Assembly: GCA_037191015.1 (NCBI GenBank)
Contig: JBBCKD010000006.1
Location: 186,001 to 250,000 of the forward strand
Source: Ravibacter sp037191015
Lineage (GTDB): Bacteria; Bacteroidota; Bacteroidia; Cytophagales; Spirosomataceae
Direction of reading: 5' to 3'
DNA length: 64,000 bases
A program made the position numbers and the translations under genes. This document shows positions 18,759 to 28,400 of the stretch, piece after piece. The notes beneath the pieces are model-generated. The model saw only the letters and a program-made list of their open reading frames with translations. It ran no database searches and was not told the DNA's origin. The stretch's first letter is position 1. Every line of letters starts with the position of its first letter.

Positions 18759-18770
18759 TAAGGAACTGAC

Positions 18771-20486
18771 ATGAAAATTTTAAAGATATTCATTCTGCCC
18801 GCTTTCCTCCTGGCTCTCTGGTCCTGTAGCGATTTCCTGGAAAAAAAGCCGCTGGATGCTATTTCGAGCTCTGATTACTGGAAGACCCCGACCGATCTCG
18901 AAATGTACGTAAACCAGTATTACACGGTGTTTCCCAATGAGACCCGCAATGATTTTAACCTGCTCGAAGGAAACAGCGATAACCTGGTTTTATCAAGCTT
19001 CAATGCTACCCTGGCCGGAACCCGGGTGGTACCTGCTTCGGGAGGAAGCTGGAATACCTTCTGGACGCAGATCAGGAGCGTAAATTATTTTCTTGAGAAC
19101 TATCATACCGTAACCGGGGCGCGCAGTCTCTGGGAGCAATACCTGGGCGAGGCCTACTTTTTTCGCTCCTACTTTTATTTTTCATTGCTGCGCGATTTCG
19201 GGGCCGTGCCCTGGGTCAACAAACCGCTGCAAGACGAATCCGAAGAGCTGTACAAAGCCAGGGATCCCCGGAATGTGGTGATGGATTCGATCGTGGCCGA
19301 TCTCGACAAGGCCATACTGTATATGAAAGGAAAGGACCAGGCAGCCGCCTCAAGACTTAACAAACAGATCGCTTTGCTTTTCAAATCACGTGTCTGTCTT
19401 TTTGAAGGCACCTGGCAGAAATATCACGCCAACACACCTTTCGGTGTGCAGGGTTCAGACGGAACCAAATATCTGACGCTGGCAAGAGATGCTGCCAAAG
19501 AACTGATCGACAGTGGTTTATACGGAATCTACAGGAATGGCGACCCCCAAACCGACTATTATTACTTTTTCGGTCAAAAAGATTACGGCTCCAATCCGGA
19601 GGTATTGCTATGGAAGAAATGGGATGAAAGTCTCGGGCTGGTCCGCTGGATGCCCAGTATCTGGGGCAACGATATGGGAATAACAAAGGAGTTGGTAGAC
19701 AGCTATTTAAGTATAGACGGGCTGCCTGTTTCCAAAAGTCCGCTTTACCAGGGAGACGGGAACCTGCTGCAGGTTATTAAAAACCGGGATCCGAGGCTTG
19801 CACAGAGTATCTGGGTGCCCGGCGACGCAGTCAACGTCCTGGGGAGCGGCGATACCACCTTATTTGAAAGGGCAGATATCCATCAGACAGGTTCTTACCG
19901 GTGCGTTACCGGCTACCAGCTGAAAAAGTACTCCAATGCATGGGGCGATAACCTGAAAACCAATTACTATCAGTGTGAAACCGGGTCGATCATTTTCAGG
20001 TATGCAGAAGCCCTGCTGAATTATGCTGAAGCGCGGGCCGAGCTGGGGGAGATTACACAGGCAGATATAGATATCACCGTTAATAAGCTGCGCGACCGGG
20101 TGGGAATGCCTCATCTGACGATCAGTAACATAACGTCTGACCCGGATTGGGACTATCCTGACCTGTCGCCGCTGATTAACGAGATAAGAAGGGAGCGGAG
20201 AGTAGAAATGACATTTGAAGGGATCCGCCTGTATGATTTGCTCAGATGGCGCGCCCATCATACCTTTACAGGAAAGCGGCCGTTGGGAGCTAAGTTTATT
20301 CAGTCGGACTACCCCGAAATGGTCGTCGGAACCCATATATTCCTCGATGGGAACGGATATATCGACCCATATCAGCGGTCACAGCCCAACGGCTATGGAT
20401 TCCGGCCGGAAAGAGATTACCTGAACCCTATCCCAAGTGTAGAGCTTACTTTGAACGATAAATTTGTACAGAACCCTGGGTGGTGA
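18771..20486 (+). CDS. SusD/RagB-family outer membrane lipoprotein (locus 2)
   Basis: 571 residues with lipobox LALWSC (Cys19) followed by SDFLEKKPLDAISSSDYW. TPR-like helices include YLGEAYFFRSYFYFSLLRDFGAVPWV; the C-terminal SusD block is INEIRRERRVEMTFEGIRLYDLLRW, and the protein ends in NPIPSVELTLNDKFVQNPGW. It is longer than the locus 1 SusD. Known role: substrate-capturing lid for the upstream SusC. It ends the locus 2 operon, and a cluster of palindromic repeats follows. Confidence 0.95.
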   Translation: MKILKIFILPAFLLALWSCSDFLEKKPLDAISSSDYWKTPTDLEMYVNQYYTVFPNETRNDFNLLEGNSDNLVLSSFNATLAGTRVVPASGGSWNTFWTQIRSVNYFLENYHTVTGARSLWEQYLGEAYFFRSYFYFSLLRDFGAVPWVNKPLQDESEELYKARDPRNVVMDSIVADLDKAILYMKGKDQAAASRLNKQIALLFKSRVCLFEGTWQKYHANTPFGVQGSDGTKYLTLARDAAKELIDSGLYGIYRNGDPQTDYYYFFGQKDYGSNPEVLLWKKWDESLGLVRWMPSIWGNDMGITKELVDSYLSIDGLPVSKSPLYQGDGNLLQVIKNRDPRLAQSIWVPGDAVNVLGSGDTTLFERADIHQTGSYRCVTGYQLKKYSNAWGDNLKTNYYQCETGSIIFRYAEALLNYAEARAELGEITQADIDITVNKLRDRVGMPHLTISNITSDPDWDYPDLSPLINEIRRERRVEMTFEGIRLYDLLRWRAHHTFTGKRPLGAKFIQSDYPEMVVGTHIFLDGNGYIDPYQRSQPNGYGFRPERDYLNPIPSVELTLNDKFVQNPGW

Positions 20487-20499
20487 CCTCTCCCCCCGG

Positions 20500-20525
20500 C
20501 CCCCTCTCCTTAGCTGGAGAGGGGG
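20500..20525. repeat. Intergenic palindrome, CCCCCTCTCC family
   Basis: CCCCCTCTCC at 20500-20509 pairs with GGAGAGGGGG at 20516-20525 around TTAGCT. It is closely related to the palindrome at 38859-38883. It lies after the locus 2 SusD and could serve as terminator, but no T tract follows, so a dispersed repeat is more likely. Confidence 0.6.
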
Positions 20526-20565
20526 AGGGCCTTCTAAAGGAATTTCGCGAATTGTCGATAATAAA

Positions 20566-20636
20566 AGCCTGAAAGGCTGACATGACTATAGATGGGATGG
20601 CATAACAAAATAGAAAACCCTGAAGGGGTGATATGA
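20566..20636. repeat. Intergenic palindromic repeat, CCCTGAAGGGG/ATATGAT family
   Basis: Two short hairpins, AGCCT-GAA-AGGCT (20566-20578) and ACCCTGAAGGGGT (about 20617-20629), the latter followed by gatatgat. The same pattern, small C/G hairpin plus ATATCAT-like stretch, occurs at 31766, 40726 and 44794. Confidence 0.5.
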
Positions 20637-20660
20637 TCTTCTATGTATAAATAATAAGAT

Positions 20661-22763
20661 ATGCGATTTTTATTGATGCCGGTATGCGGCTTGTTATGGA
20701 TTACGTTAGGAGTATTTTCCTGTACAAATAAAAAAAATAGCAAAGACTGGCCTGAGTATATGGGAGGGCCTGAGAAAAGTCACTATTCGGAATTGAAGCA
20801 AATTACCCGTGAAAATGTTGGAGAACTGGAAAGGGCCTGGGTGTACAATTCCGGCGATTCGGGGGTGTGGCAGTGTAACCCGATCATCATTGAGGGCGTG
20901 CTTTACGGGCTGACGGCCGCGAGCGAAGCATTTGCGCTCGACGCGGCTACCGGGACAGAAAAGTGGCGGTTTGCCCCCTCCGAAAAGAAAAATTACCTGA
21001 AAAACAGGGGTGTTGCCTATTGGGAGGAAAACGGGGACAGAAGGATTCTTTTCTCGTACGATGAATGGCTTTATGCCTTGAATGCCGATACAGGTCAGCC
21101 GCTCCCGGGATTTGGCAAAGAAGGGCGCGTAAGCTTGCGTTCCGGGCTGGGAGAAGGGGCCAAAGGCAAGTACCTGATGTCGAGGACTCCGGGGACAATT
21201 TTTGAAGACCTGATCATCATGCCTACGGTTATGATGGAAGATCCGGGGGCAGCTCCCGGTTTTATCCAGGCGTTCAACGTCAGAACAGGAGAACTCGCCT
21301 GGATTTTCCACACCATTCCAAGGAAAGGGGAATTCGGCGCCGATACGTGGCCCGAAGATGTTCATACCAGGGGAATTGTCGGTGCGGCCAACAACTGGAC
21401 AGGGATGACGGTAGATCATAAGCGGGGTATCGTCTACGCTCCTACCGGGTCGGCGGCTCCCGACTTTTTCGGCGGCAGCAGGAAGGGTCAGAACTTATTT
21501 GCCAACACCCTTCTTGCGCTCGATGCAAAGACGGGGAAGAGAATCTGGCACTACCAGATTGTAAGACACGATATCTGGGATATGGACCTGCCGGCGCCTC
21601 CCAACCTGATGACCATCCGGAAGGACGGGAAAAAGATCGATGTAGTGGTGCAGCAGACAAAAAAGGGGCATATTTTTGTTTTTGACCGCGATACGGGAGA
21701 GCCTGTATTCCCGGTCGAAGAAGTGAAAGTGCCCGCTTCGCCCATTCCCGATGAATCGGCCTTTCCCACCCAACCCATTCCGAAGATTCCCCTGCCCATT
21801 TCCAGGCAGGAGATCTCGGAAGCTGATCTTAACATTCATTCGCCGGATTATGATTCGTTGAAAAGGATATACCACACCTACCGGAAAGGGATATACATGC
21901 CCGTGGGAGAGATTCCCACGATGGTGGTACCGGGCTTAATGGGAGGCGCCGAATGGGGCGGAGCCGCCGTAGACCCGGATGGAATCCTGTATGTGAACTC
22001 AAACGAAGTTCCCTGGATATTGTCTTTGAAGCCGACCTCTGAAGGTGAGTCGAGGTTTACCGGAGGGGAAAAAATATACCGGAATTTTTGCGGCTCATGC
22101 CATGGTGTCGACCGTTTAGGGAATCCCGCCAGCGGGTTCCCGTCTCTGGTATCAGTGAAAGATAAATTAACCCGCGACGAACTGATGGACCTTGTGCCGA
22201 GGGGCAGGGGTATGATGCCCGGCTTTCCGCAGATATCGCCTGCCGACAGGAAAGCGCTGGTCAGCTTTTTATTGGGCGAAAAGGAGGTGTTGGAGGAGAA
22301 GAAACAGGCTGACGGAAGCAGTAGCCCGAAAGAGTCCTGGGCTTTCAGGGGGTACACCAAATTCCTGGATAGCGAAGGAAGGCCGGGGATCATGCCGCCG
22401 TGGGGAAGGTTTACAGCCATTGATATGAATACAGGGCAACATAAGTGGCAGGTACCCCTTGGGGAGATAGCGCAGTATAAAGAAAGGGGAATACCCAACA
22501 GCGGTACCGAGAATTACGGCGGCCCTATCCTGACCGCGACGGGAGTCCTGTTTATCGCAGCTACAGAAGATGCCAGGTTCCGGGCATTCGATAAAGACAA
22601 CGGAGCTTTGCTTTGGGAGACGGAGCTGCCCTTTTCCGCATTTTCGACCCCCAGCACATACGAAGTAAACGGCGAGCAGTATGTCGTTGTGGTTTGCGGC
22701 GGGTCCACGCTTGGCACTCCTAAGGGTGATGCGCTGGTGGCGTTTAAATTAGGCAGGAAGTAA
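20661..22763 (+). CDS. PQQ-dependent glucose/alcohol dehydrogenase-like lipoprotein with internal cytochrome c
   Basis: 700 residues, lipobox GVFSC (Cys21), so it should be membrane-anchored on the periplasmic or outer side. The body is an eight-bladed quinoprotein propeller; HDIWDMDLPAPPNL is the hallmark of membrane glucose dehydrogenase-type PQQ enzymes, and DTGEPVFPVEEVKVP fits the same group. A mono-haem cytochrome c segment is inserted in the propeller: CGSCH at 477-481 and a possible axial Met in RGRGMMPGFP. Known chemistry: oxidation of an aldose or alcohol with electrons passed through haem to the respiratory chain. Only 31 bases separate it from the ThuA-like gene, so they likely share a transcript. 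No PQQ biosynthesis genes are seen, so the cofactor must come from elsewhere. Confidence 0.9.
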   Translation: MRFLLMPVCGLLWITLGVFSCTNKKNSKDWPEYMGGPEKSHYSELKQITRENVGELERAWVYNSGDSGVWQCNPIIIEGVLYGLTAASEAFALDAATGTEKWRFAPSEKKNYLKNRGVAYWEENGDRRILFSYDEWLYALNADTGQPLPGFGKEGRVSLRSGLGEGAKGKYLMSRTPGTIFEDLIIMPTVMMEDPGAAPGFIQAFNVRTGELAWIFHTIPRKGEFGADTWPEDVHTRGIVGAANNWTGMTVDHKRGIVYAPTGSAAPDFFGGSRKGQNLFANTLLALDAKTGKRIWHYQIVRHDIWDMDLPAPPNLMTIRKDGKKIDVVVQQTKKGHIFVFDRDTGEPVFPVEEVKVPASPIPDESAFPTQPIPKIPLPISRQEISEADLNIHSPDYDSLKRIYHTYRKGIYMPVGEIPTMVVPGLMGGAEWGGAAVDPDGILYVNSNEVPWILSLKPTSEGESRFTGGEKIYRNFCGSCHGVDRLGNPASGFPSLVSVKDKLTRDELMDLVPRGRGMMPGFPQISPADRKALVSFLLGEKEVLEEKKQADGSSSPKESWAFRGYTKFLDSEGRPGIMPPWGRFTAIDMNTGQHKWQVPLGEIAQYKERGIPNSGTENYGGPILTATGVLFIAATEDARFRAFDKDNGALLWETELPFSAFSTPSTYEVNGEQYVVVVCGGSTLGTPKGDALVAFKLGRK

Positions 22764-22794
22764 AACAACATTTTAACACCTACTACTGATTCTG

Positions 22795-23829
22795 ATGAAA
22801 AAAATGAAACCGGCAGGGTTGTTATTCCTCTGCTTTTTTCTGCTGACACAGGCCTGGTCCCAGGGCCCCGCATGGCTGGATTTTGAACCGGGCCCGAGGC
22901 CGGGCTCGCAGCCTGGCTCCGGACTTAACCGGAATAAACACATTGTCCTGATTGCCGGCGATGAAGCCTACCGCTCGGAAGAATCGCTTCCTATGCTGGC
23001 AAAGCTGCTGGCAACCCGCCACGGCTTCAGGACTACGGTCCTTTTTTCTGCTAATCCTGAAACTCATTTTGTAGACCCCGATGAACACCAGCATATAAAG
23101 GGACTGGAAAAGCTTGCGGACGCGGACCTGGTAGTGTTAGCCACCCGGTTCAGGGAGTATCCTGACGCACAGATGGCTTATTTCGACCGGTACCTGAATT
23201 CAGGAAAGCCCATCATCGGTATCCGCACCGCGACCCATGCATTCCGGTATACCAGGAACCCGGAAAGCAGGTTTGCGAAGTACGGCTTTACCAGTAAGCA
23301 TAAAGGCTGGGAAGGCGGATTCGGAAAGAGGATTCTGGGCGAGACCTGGGTGAGCCACCACGGCGCCAACGGGAAGGAAGGCACCCGCGCGCTCATAGAC
23401 GGGATCAGGCAGTCGGCCGGGCACCCGATATTGAAAGGTGTGAGGGAAATCTGGGGGATCACGGATGTATACGGTATCAGGGATCTCCCTTCCGATGCGG
23501 AGGTCCTGCTCTGGGGGCTTCCTGTCGACGGGCTTGGAAAAGAGAGCGGGGGAGTCTGGGGAAAATCTGTCATGCCGCTGGCCTGGACCAGGGAGTACAC
23601 CGCCGATTCGGGTAAGAAGGGCAAGGTATTTGTCACCACAATGGGCGCTTCCATGGACTTTCTTAACGAAGATCTGCGGCGTCTTTTCATCAATGCCTGT
23701 TACTGGGCTGTAGACCTGGAAGGCAGTATCCCGGAACTGACCGACGCTGCGATCGTGGGAAAATATGAACCCACCATGTTTGGCTTCGATATGTATCAGA
23801 AGGGAAAAAGGCCTGAAGATTTTAAATAG
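22795..23829 (+). CDS. ThuA-family secreted protein
   Basis: 344 residues with a signal peptide (LLFLCFFLLTQAWSQ). The ThuA fold, a glutamine-amidotransferase-like flavodoxin fold, spans residues about 40-290: HIVLIAGDEAYRSEESLPMLAKLL, LADADLVVLATRFREY, YLNSGKPIIGIRTATHAF, and KGKVFVTTMGASMDFLNEDLRRLFINACYWA. Members occur beside trehalose and disaccharide oxidation genes (ThuAB makes 3-keto-disaccharides in rhizobia), although the catalytic role of ThuA proteins is not settled. Here it follows a PQQ dehydrogenase and sits in a region rich in Gfo/Idh oxidoreductases, in keeping with keto-sugar metabolism (inference). Confidence 0.85.
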   Translation: MKKMKPAGLLFLCFFLLTQAWSQGPAWLDFEPGPRPGSQPGSGLNRNKHIVLIAGDEAYRSEESLPMLAKLLATRHGFRTTVLFSANPETHFVDPDEHQHIKGLEKLADADLVVLATRFREYPDAQMAYFDRYLNSGKPIIGIRTATHAFRYTRNPESRFAKYGFTSKHKGWEGGFGKRILGETWVSHHGANGKEGTRALIDGIRQSAGHPILKGVREIWGITDVYGIRDLPSDAEVLLWGLPVDGLGKESGGVWGKSVMPLAWTREYTADSGKKGKVFVTTMGASMDFLNEDLRRLFINACYWAVDLEGSIPELTDAAIVGKYEPTMFGFDMYQKGKRPEDFK

Positions 23830-23892
23830 ATGTGTTTTTGAAGTTGAAACTTTCGCCATTTTTCATCCCTGTAAAATTTTTTTGAAATACCA

Positions 23893-23920
23893 GGGGTGCT
23901 TTTGAAAGACCGGTACGTCT
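23893..23920 (+). promoter_or_regulatory. Two-block ECF promoter-like element, copy B
   Basis: GGGGTGCT at 23893-23900, 12 bases, GTACGTCT at 23913-23920, preceded by tgtaaaattttttt. It is identical in both blocks and spacing to 13313-13340. The second block ends nine bases before the FecR ATG at 23930, so a start site 6-9 bases downstream would give a nearly leaderless message; AGGAG sits one base before the ATG. Confidence 0.6.
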
Positions 23921-23929
23921 TTTAGGAGT

Positions 23930-25222
23930 ATGAGAAGAGCAGACTACCATAACTTTTTCGGAAACTATCTCAGACAGCAGTATACTGAAGAGGAGCACCG
24001 GGCATTTGTGTTATGGTTCGCTTCATTGGATGCTGAGCAGGCCGGGGAGGTCATGAGAGAGTACGAAGAAATGGCGTTGGAGCTGGCGCATGAGGGGACA
24101 TCGCCGACAGACCTTTTGCTGGTTTCGAAAATAGAGGGGCGCCTGGATGAGTGGGAAGACCAGCAACAGGAAAAAGAGAAAAGTTGGTGGTCCGTGCGGG
24201 TATGGCCGCGTGTGGCAGCCGCAGTAGTGCTGGTTCTGGGGTTGTATTTTGTATATTATGGCGTCTATCAGAAACCGGGGAGTTCCGTAGAGAAGCCGGA
24301 GTCCGTACAGGCGGATGTAGCTCCGGGCGATAATAAAGCCCTTCTCACGCTTTCAGACGGATCCTCGATCATTTTGTCAGATGCAGGGATGGGAGAAATA
24401 GCGAAGCAGGCCCTGGTTCGGGTCGAAAAAGATGAGGACGGACAGCTGGTTTACGCACCGACGGAAAATTATAAATTCTCTCCTGAAAATCTGAAGAAGG
24501 AGTATAACACGGTGGCTACCCCCCGGTCGGGTCAGTACCAGGTGCTTTTGCCGGATGGCACAAAAGTCAGGCTGAACTCGATGTCCTCCCTCCGTTTCCC
24601 GGTTACTTTCGACCCGGTAGAGCGGAAGGTGGAGCTATCCGGAGAAGCTTATTTCGAAGTGGCGAGCGCTATGTCTGCAGGCCGGCGTATCCCTTTCAGA
24701 GTGGTCAGTAACGGACAGGTCATAGAGGTAACGGGTACGAAATTCAATGTGAATACCTTTTCGGATGACTCTTATATCAAAACTACCTTGCTTGAAGGCG
24801 GGGTCAAAGTGAGAGAGCAGGCTACAGGCAGCTCCGTACAGCTGAAGCCCGGAGAACAGTCATTGGTACGTATGAGCAGTTCGGCGCGCGCAGGCGGTTC
24901 CGCCAGGAAGGATATTATTTCCGTACGGAAAGCAGATGTAGAAGGAGACCTGGCCTGGACCAACGGCTATTTTCATTTTAAGGATACAGAGCTCAGGGAG
25001 GTAATGCAGCAACTCATCAGATGGTATGACATCGAAGTGGAATACATAGGCAATCCGTCTTCCGAGAGGTTTAACGGATATGTATCGCGCAAGGTGTCGC
25101 TGTCAAACGTGCTCGCCATATTACAGCATGGCAGCGATGTCAGGTTTGAGCTGACCGACAGGGCGAAAGTAAAGATATTCTCCGCCATTGAGGTATCTTC
25201 CGGCGTTGAAGTTTCTCATTAA
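23930..25222 (+). CDS. FecR-family anti-sigma factor without adjacent sigma gene (locus 3)
   Basis: 430 residues, a long-form Bacteroidota FecR. N-terminal region (ADYHNFFGNYLRQQYTEEEH), one membrane span near 93-112 (VAAAVVLVLGLYFVYYGVY), an additional periplasmic segment (ALLTLSDGSSIILSDAGMGE), then the FecR domain (VLLPDGTKVRLNSMSSLRFPVTF, VELSGEAYFEVAS, VIEVTGTKFNVNTF) and a C-terminal STN-like module (FKDTELREVMQQLIRWYDIEVEY). The start is kept at 23930 since the N-terminal domain needs it. No sigma gene precedes it; the upstream gene is ThuA-like. The element shared with the lone sigma gene region suggests a split regulatory pair. SusC and SusD follow. Confidence 0.92.
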   Translation: MRRADYHNFFGNYLRQQYTEEEHRAFVLWFASLDAEQAGEVMREYEEMALELAHEGTSPTDLLLVSKIEGRLDEWEDQQQEKEKSWWSVRVWPRVAAAVVLVLGLYFVYYGVYQKPGSSVEKPESVQADVAPGDNKALLTLSDGSSIILSDAGMGEIAKQALVRVEKDEDGQLVYAPTENYKFSPENLKKEYNTVATPRSGQYQVLLPDGTKVRLNSMSSLRFPVTFDPVERKVELSGEAYFEVASAMSAGRRIPFRVVSNGQVIEVTGTKFNVNTFSDDSYIKTTLLEGGVKVREQATGSSVQLKPGEQSLVRMSSSARAGGSARKDIISVRKADVEGDLAWTNGYFHFKDTELREVMQQLIRWYDIEVEYIGNPSSERFNGYVSRKVSLSNVLAILQHGSDVRFELTDRAKVKIFSAIEVSSGVEVSH

Positions 25223-25368
25223 GGATTTTTCTATTTCAAACTCTTAACAAGCTTTATTCTAACATGGTAAAAACGGAGAGCAATCATCAGACGGGGTCGC
25301 CCAGACGGGCTGAAATAATCAGTTAAAGTAGTATATTGATTTAAGGTAACGTGTTGAACCTGTACCAT

Positions 25369-25402
25369 AAAAAAGCTGCTTCGGGGCCTAGACCGAAGCA
25401 GC
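25369..25402 (-). terminator. A-tract plus 10-bp hairpin in FecR-SusC gap
   Basis: GCTGCTTCGG (25375-25384) and CCGAAGCAGC (25393-25402) pair perfectly around GGCCTAGA, directly after AAAAAA. Read on the minus strand it is a textbook intrinsic terminator; on the plus strand it would be a stable leader hairpin 80 bases before SusC. A similar arrangement occurs at 50709-50746. Confidence 0.5.
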
Positions 25403-25484
25403 AGGAAATCTGTTGTCTGTGGACAGGTCAATTTTATCACGCTGTGTCATGTAAAACAAACCTTCACTTAAACCTGGTAAAAGT

Positions 25485-28400
25485 ATGAATTACTTTTCAC
25501 TTAACCAATTTGTGCCTCTACTGCGGAAGCGTAGCAACAGGTATTTGTCCTGTGGTGTCTTCGGTAAGATCCTGAAATCATTATTAGTCATGAAGCTGAC
25601 AGCATTGATAATTCTGGTAACGATGATTCAGGTAAACGGGGCCGTATACTCACAGACCGTTAGGATGAACGTCCGGAACAGCGGCCTGGAGAAAATTTTC
25701 ATGGAAATTCGCTCCCAGACAGGGTACGACTTTCTCTATAACAGCCGGCTCCTGAAGGGGACCGTACCCGTAACGTTCAGTACGAGTCCTGCGGGGGCTT
25801 CGCTGACGGAGATCCTGGACGAGGTTTTTAAGAATCAGCCCATCACCTATTCCATTATCGAAAAGACGATCGTTGTCCGGAAGAAGGGCATCTGGCGGAG
25901 GGACAATGGGGAAAAGGAGATCCTGAATGAAGCGAGAAAGCCGGCTGCTGCGAATGACGCGTATTCCGCACCGAAGCTGAATACCGAGTATCTGCTTCGT
26001 CAGCTGGAAAGCGCCGGTCCGCAGCTGCAAACCGTAAGGGGAAAAGTAACCGACGAAAAAGGTGAGGCTTTACCGGGCGTCAACGTGCTGATCAAAGGCA
26101 CCCAGCAGGGGACGTCGACCGACGGAAGCGGTAATTATACCATTAACGTAGCCAATGGAGACGCCACGCTTGTCTTTTCTTTCGTGGGATACCGTTCGCA
26201 GGAAATAGTGGTGGGCAACCGGACAGAAATAAACCTTTCGCTCGAAATAGATGAGAAAGGGCTCGAAGAGATAGTCGTCGTTGGTTTTGGCGCGCAGAAA
26301 AAAGTCAACCTCACCGGAGCGGTGGCAAGTATAAGCAGCGAGGATCTGGAACGGCGTACCGTTACCAAAGCTTCGCAGGCCCTGCAGGGACAGATGAGCG
26401 GGATTTCAGTTCGCCAGACATCGGGTAACCCCGGAGGAAATTCCGCCTCGGTTGTGATTCGCGGGCAGGGGACTTTCAGTGCGGCAGGCAACAGCCCGCT
26501 CGTCCTGGTAGACGGGATCGAAGCGTCGATGGATGCAGTCGACCCGGCGGATATCGAAAGTGTATCCGTCCTGAAGGATGCTGCGTCGGCGGCAATTTTC
26601 GGATCGAAAGCGGCAAACGGCGTGATCCTGATCGAAACCAAAAAGGGCGTTTCCGGTAAACCGGTGTTTAACTACAACATGTATGTCGGCCGCTCGCGCC
26701 CGACCACGATGCCTGAGATGGTCAACTCCTGGGAGTATGCCGAAATGGTGAACGAAGCCTACCAGTATACCGGGCAGCAGCCGCGCTATACGGAAGCGGA
26801 TATCCAGAAATTCCGTGACGGCTCCGATCCTATTAACTTCCCGAACTTTGATCACATAGGGTACCTTTTCGGGTCGGGGAGCGGTATGGAGACCAAGCAC
26901 GACGTGTCGATGAGAGGGGGGACAGATCAGACCCAGTATATGTTTTCGACCGGTTATTACAGGCAGAACGGCCTCATTATGAAAAACAATGCAGACCGGT
27001 ATAACGTGAGGCTGAACCTCGACAGCAAGCTGCATGAAAAGCTGAAGCTGAGCGTAAGGCTTGCAGGGATCAAGACCAGCAGTAAAGAGCCGTCAGGAGC
27101 TTACGCCCCCGGTTTGGGCGGGATTGTGGGAGGCGCTATGAGAAACTCGAACGCCCTGCACGGCCCTACCCCTGACGGATTCTACAGCAGGAACGAAACG
27201 CTGCACCCCGAGGCGGATCTGAACAGCAGGTCGTTTGTGCAGAATGGGGCCACCAATATCTACGCGAACGCCAGCCTGATATGGAACATCCTGAAAGATC
27301 TGAAACTGACAGGACAGGTGGGCTATACACAGAACAATTCCGACTATAAGGCTTTTATCGCGACCTACCCGATTACGCCGTCGTATGCTATCACACGTAA
27401 CAGCCTGAACACCTCGTGGGGACAAAGCACCGCGCTTACCCTGCAGTCGATGGCTGAGTACAACAGGTCGTTTAATAATCATCATCTGACAGTGCTGGCG
27501 GGGGTACTCGGACAGTCGTTTGAATCGAGGAGCATCGGGGCCTACCGCGATGATTTCCCCAACAACAGCATCTATGAAATCGATGCCGGGGCTACTGTAA
27601 GGGGCACGCAGAGCGGGAGCGCGTCGCGTAACACGCTGGCTTCCTACTTCGGCAGGGTGAATTACAATTTTAAAGAAAAATACCTGCTGGAAGCGAATTT
27701 CAGGTATGACGGGTCTTCCCGTTTCCCGGCAGACAACCGCTGGGGGCTTTTCCCGTCCTTTTCGGCAGGATGGAGAATTTCGCAGGAGTCATTCTTCGCT
27801 AACGCCGTAAGCTGGGTCTCGGATTTAAAGCTGAGAGCTTCGTGGGGTAAGCTGGGTAACCAGTCTATAGGCAACTATCCTTACCAGGATCTGATCGCCC
27901 TTGGCCAGAATTATCCTTTCGGGAATACGTTGCAGGCCGGCGGGGCCGTGACGACGATCGCGAACAAAGCGATCACCTGGGAAACTACGAAAGTAACCGA
28001 TGTAGGGATCGACCTGGCGCTTTTCGCGAACCGGCTCAACTTCACGGCCGACTATTTTATCAAGGAAACTTCCGATATTCTCTACAATGTTTCTGTTTCC
28101 AATATGCTGGGTGCATCTCCGTCAGCGACCAATGCAGGAGCGGTGGAGAACAGGGGCTGGGATTTTAACCTGAAGTACAGAGGTAATGCCGGCGCGTTTA
28201 CCTACGGGGTTTCAGGCGTATTCTCCGTTGTCCGCAACAAAGTGACCAAACTGGCGAACCTTGAAAGGGATATCAACCGCGGTCTCTTTATAGGTCACCC
28301 GATCGGCTCCGCATACGGGTTCGTCAGCGATGGCCTGTTCGCCAACCAGAGCGAGGTGGATAATTACGCGTCACAGCCTTTTGCTTTCCTGGCTTCGCCC

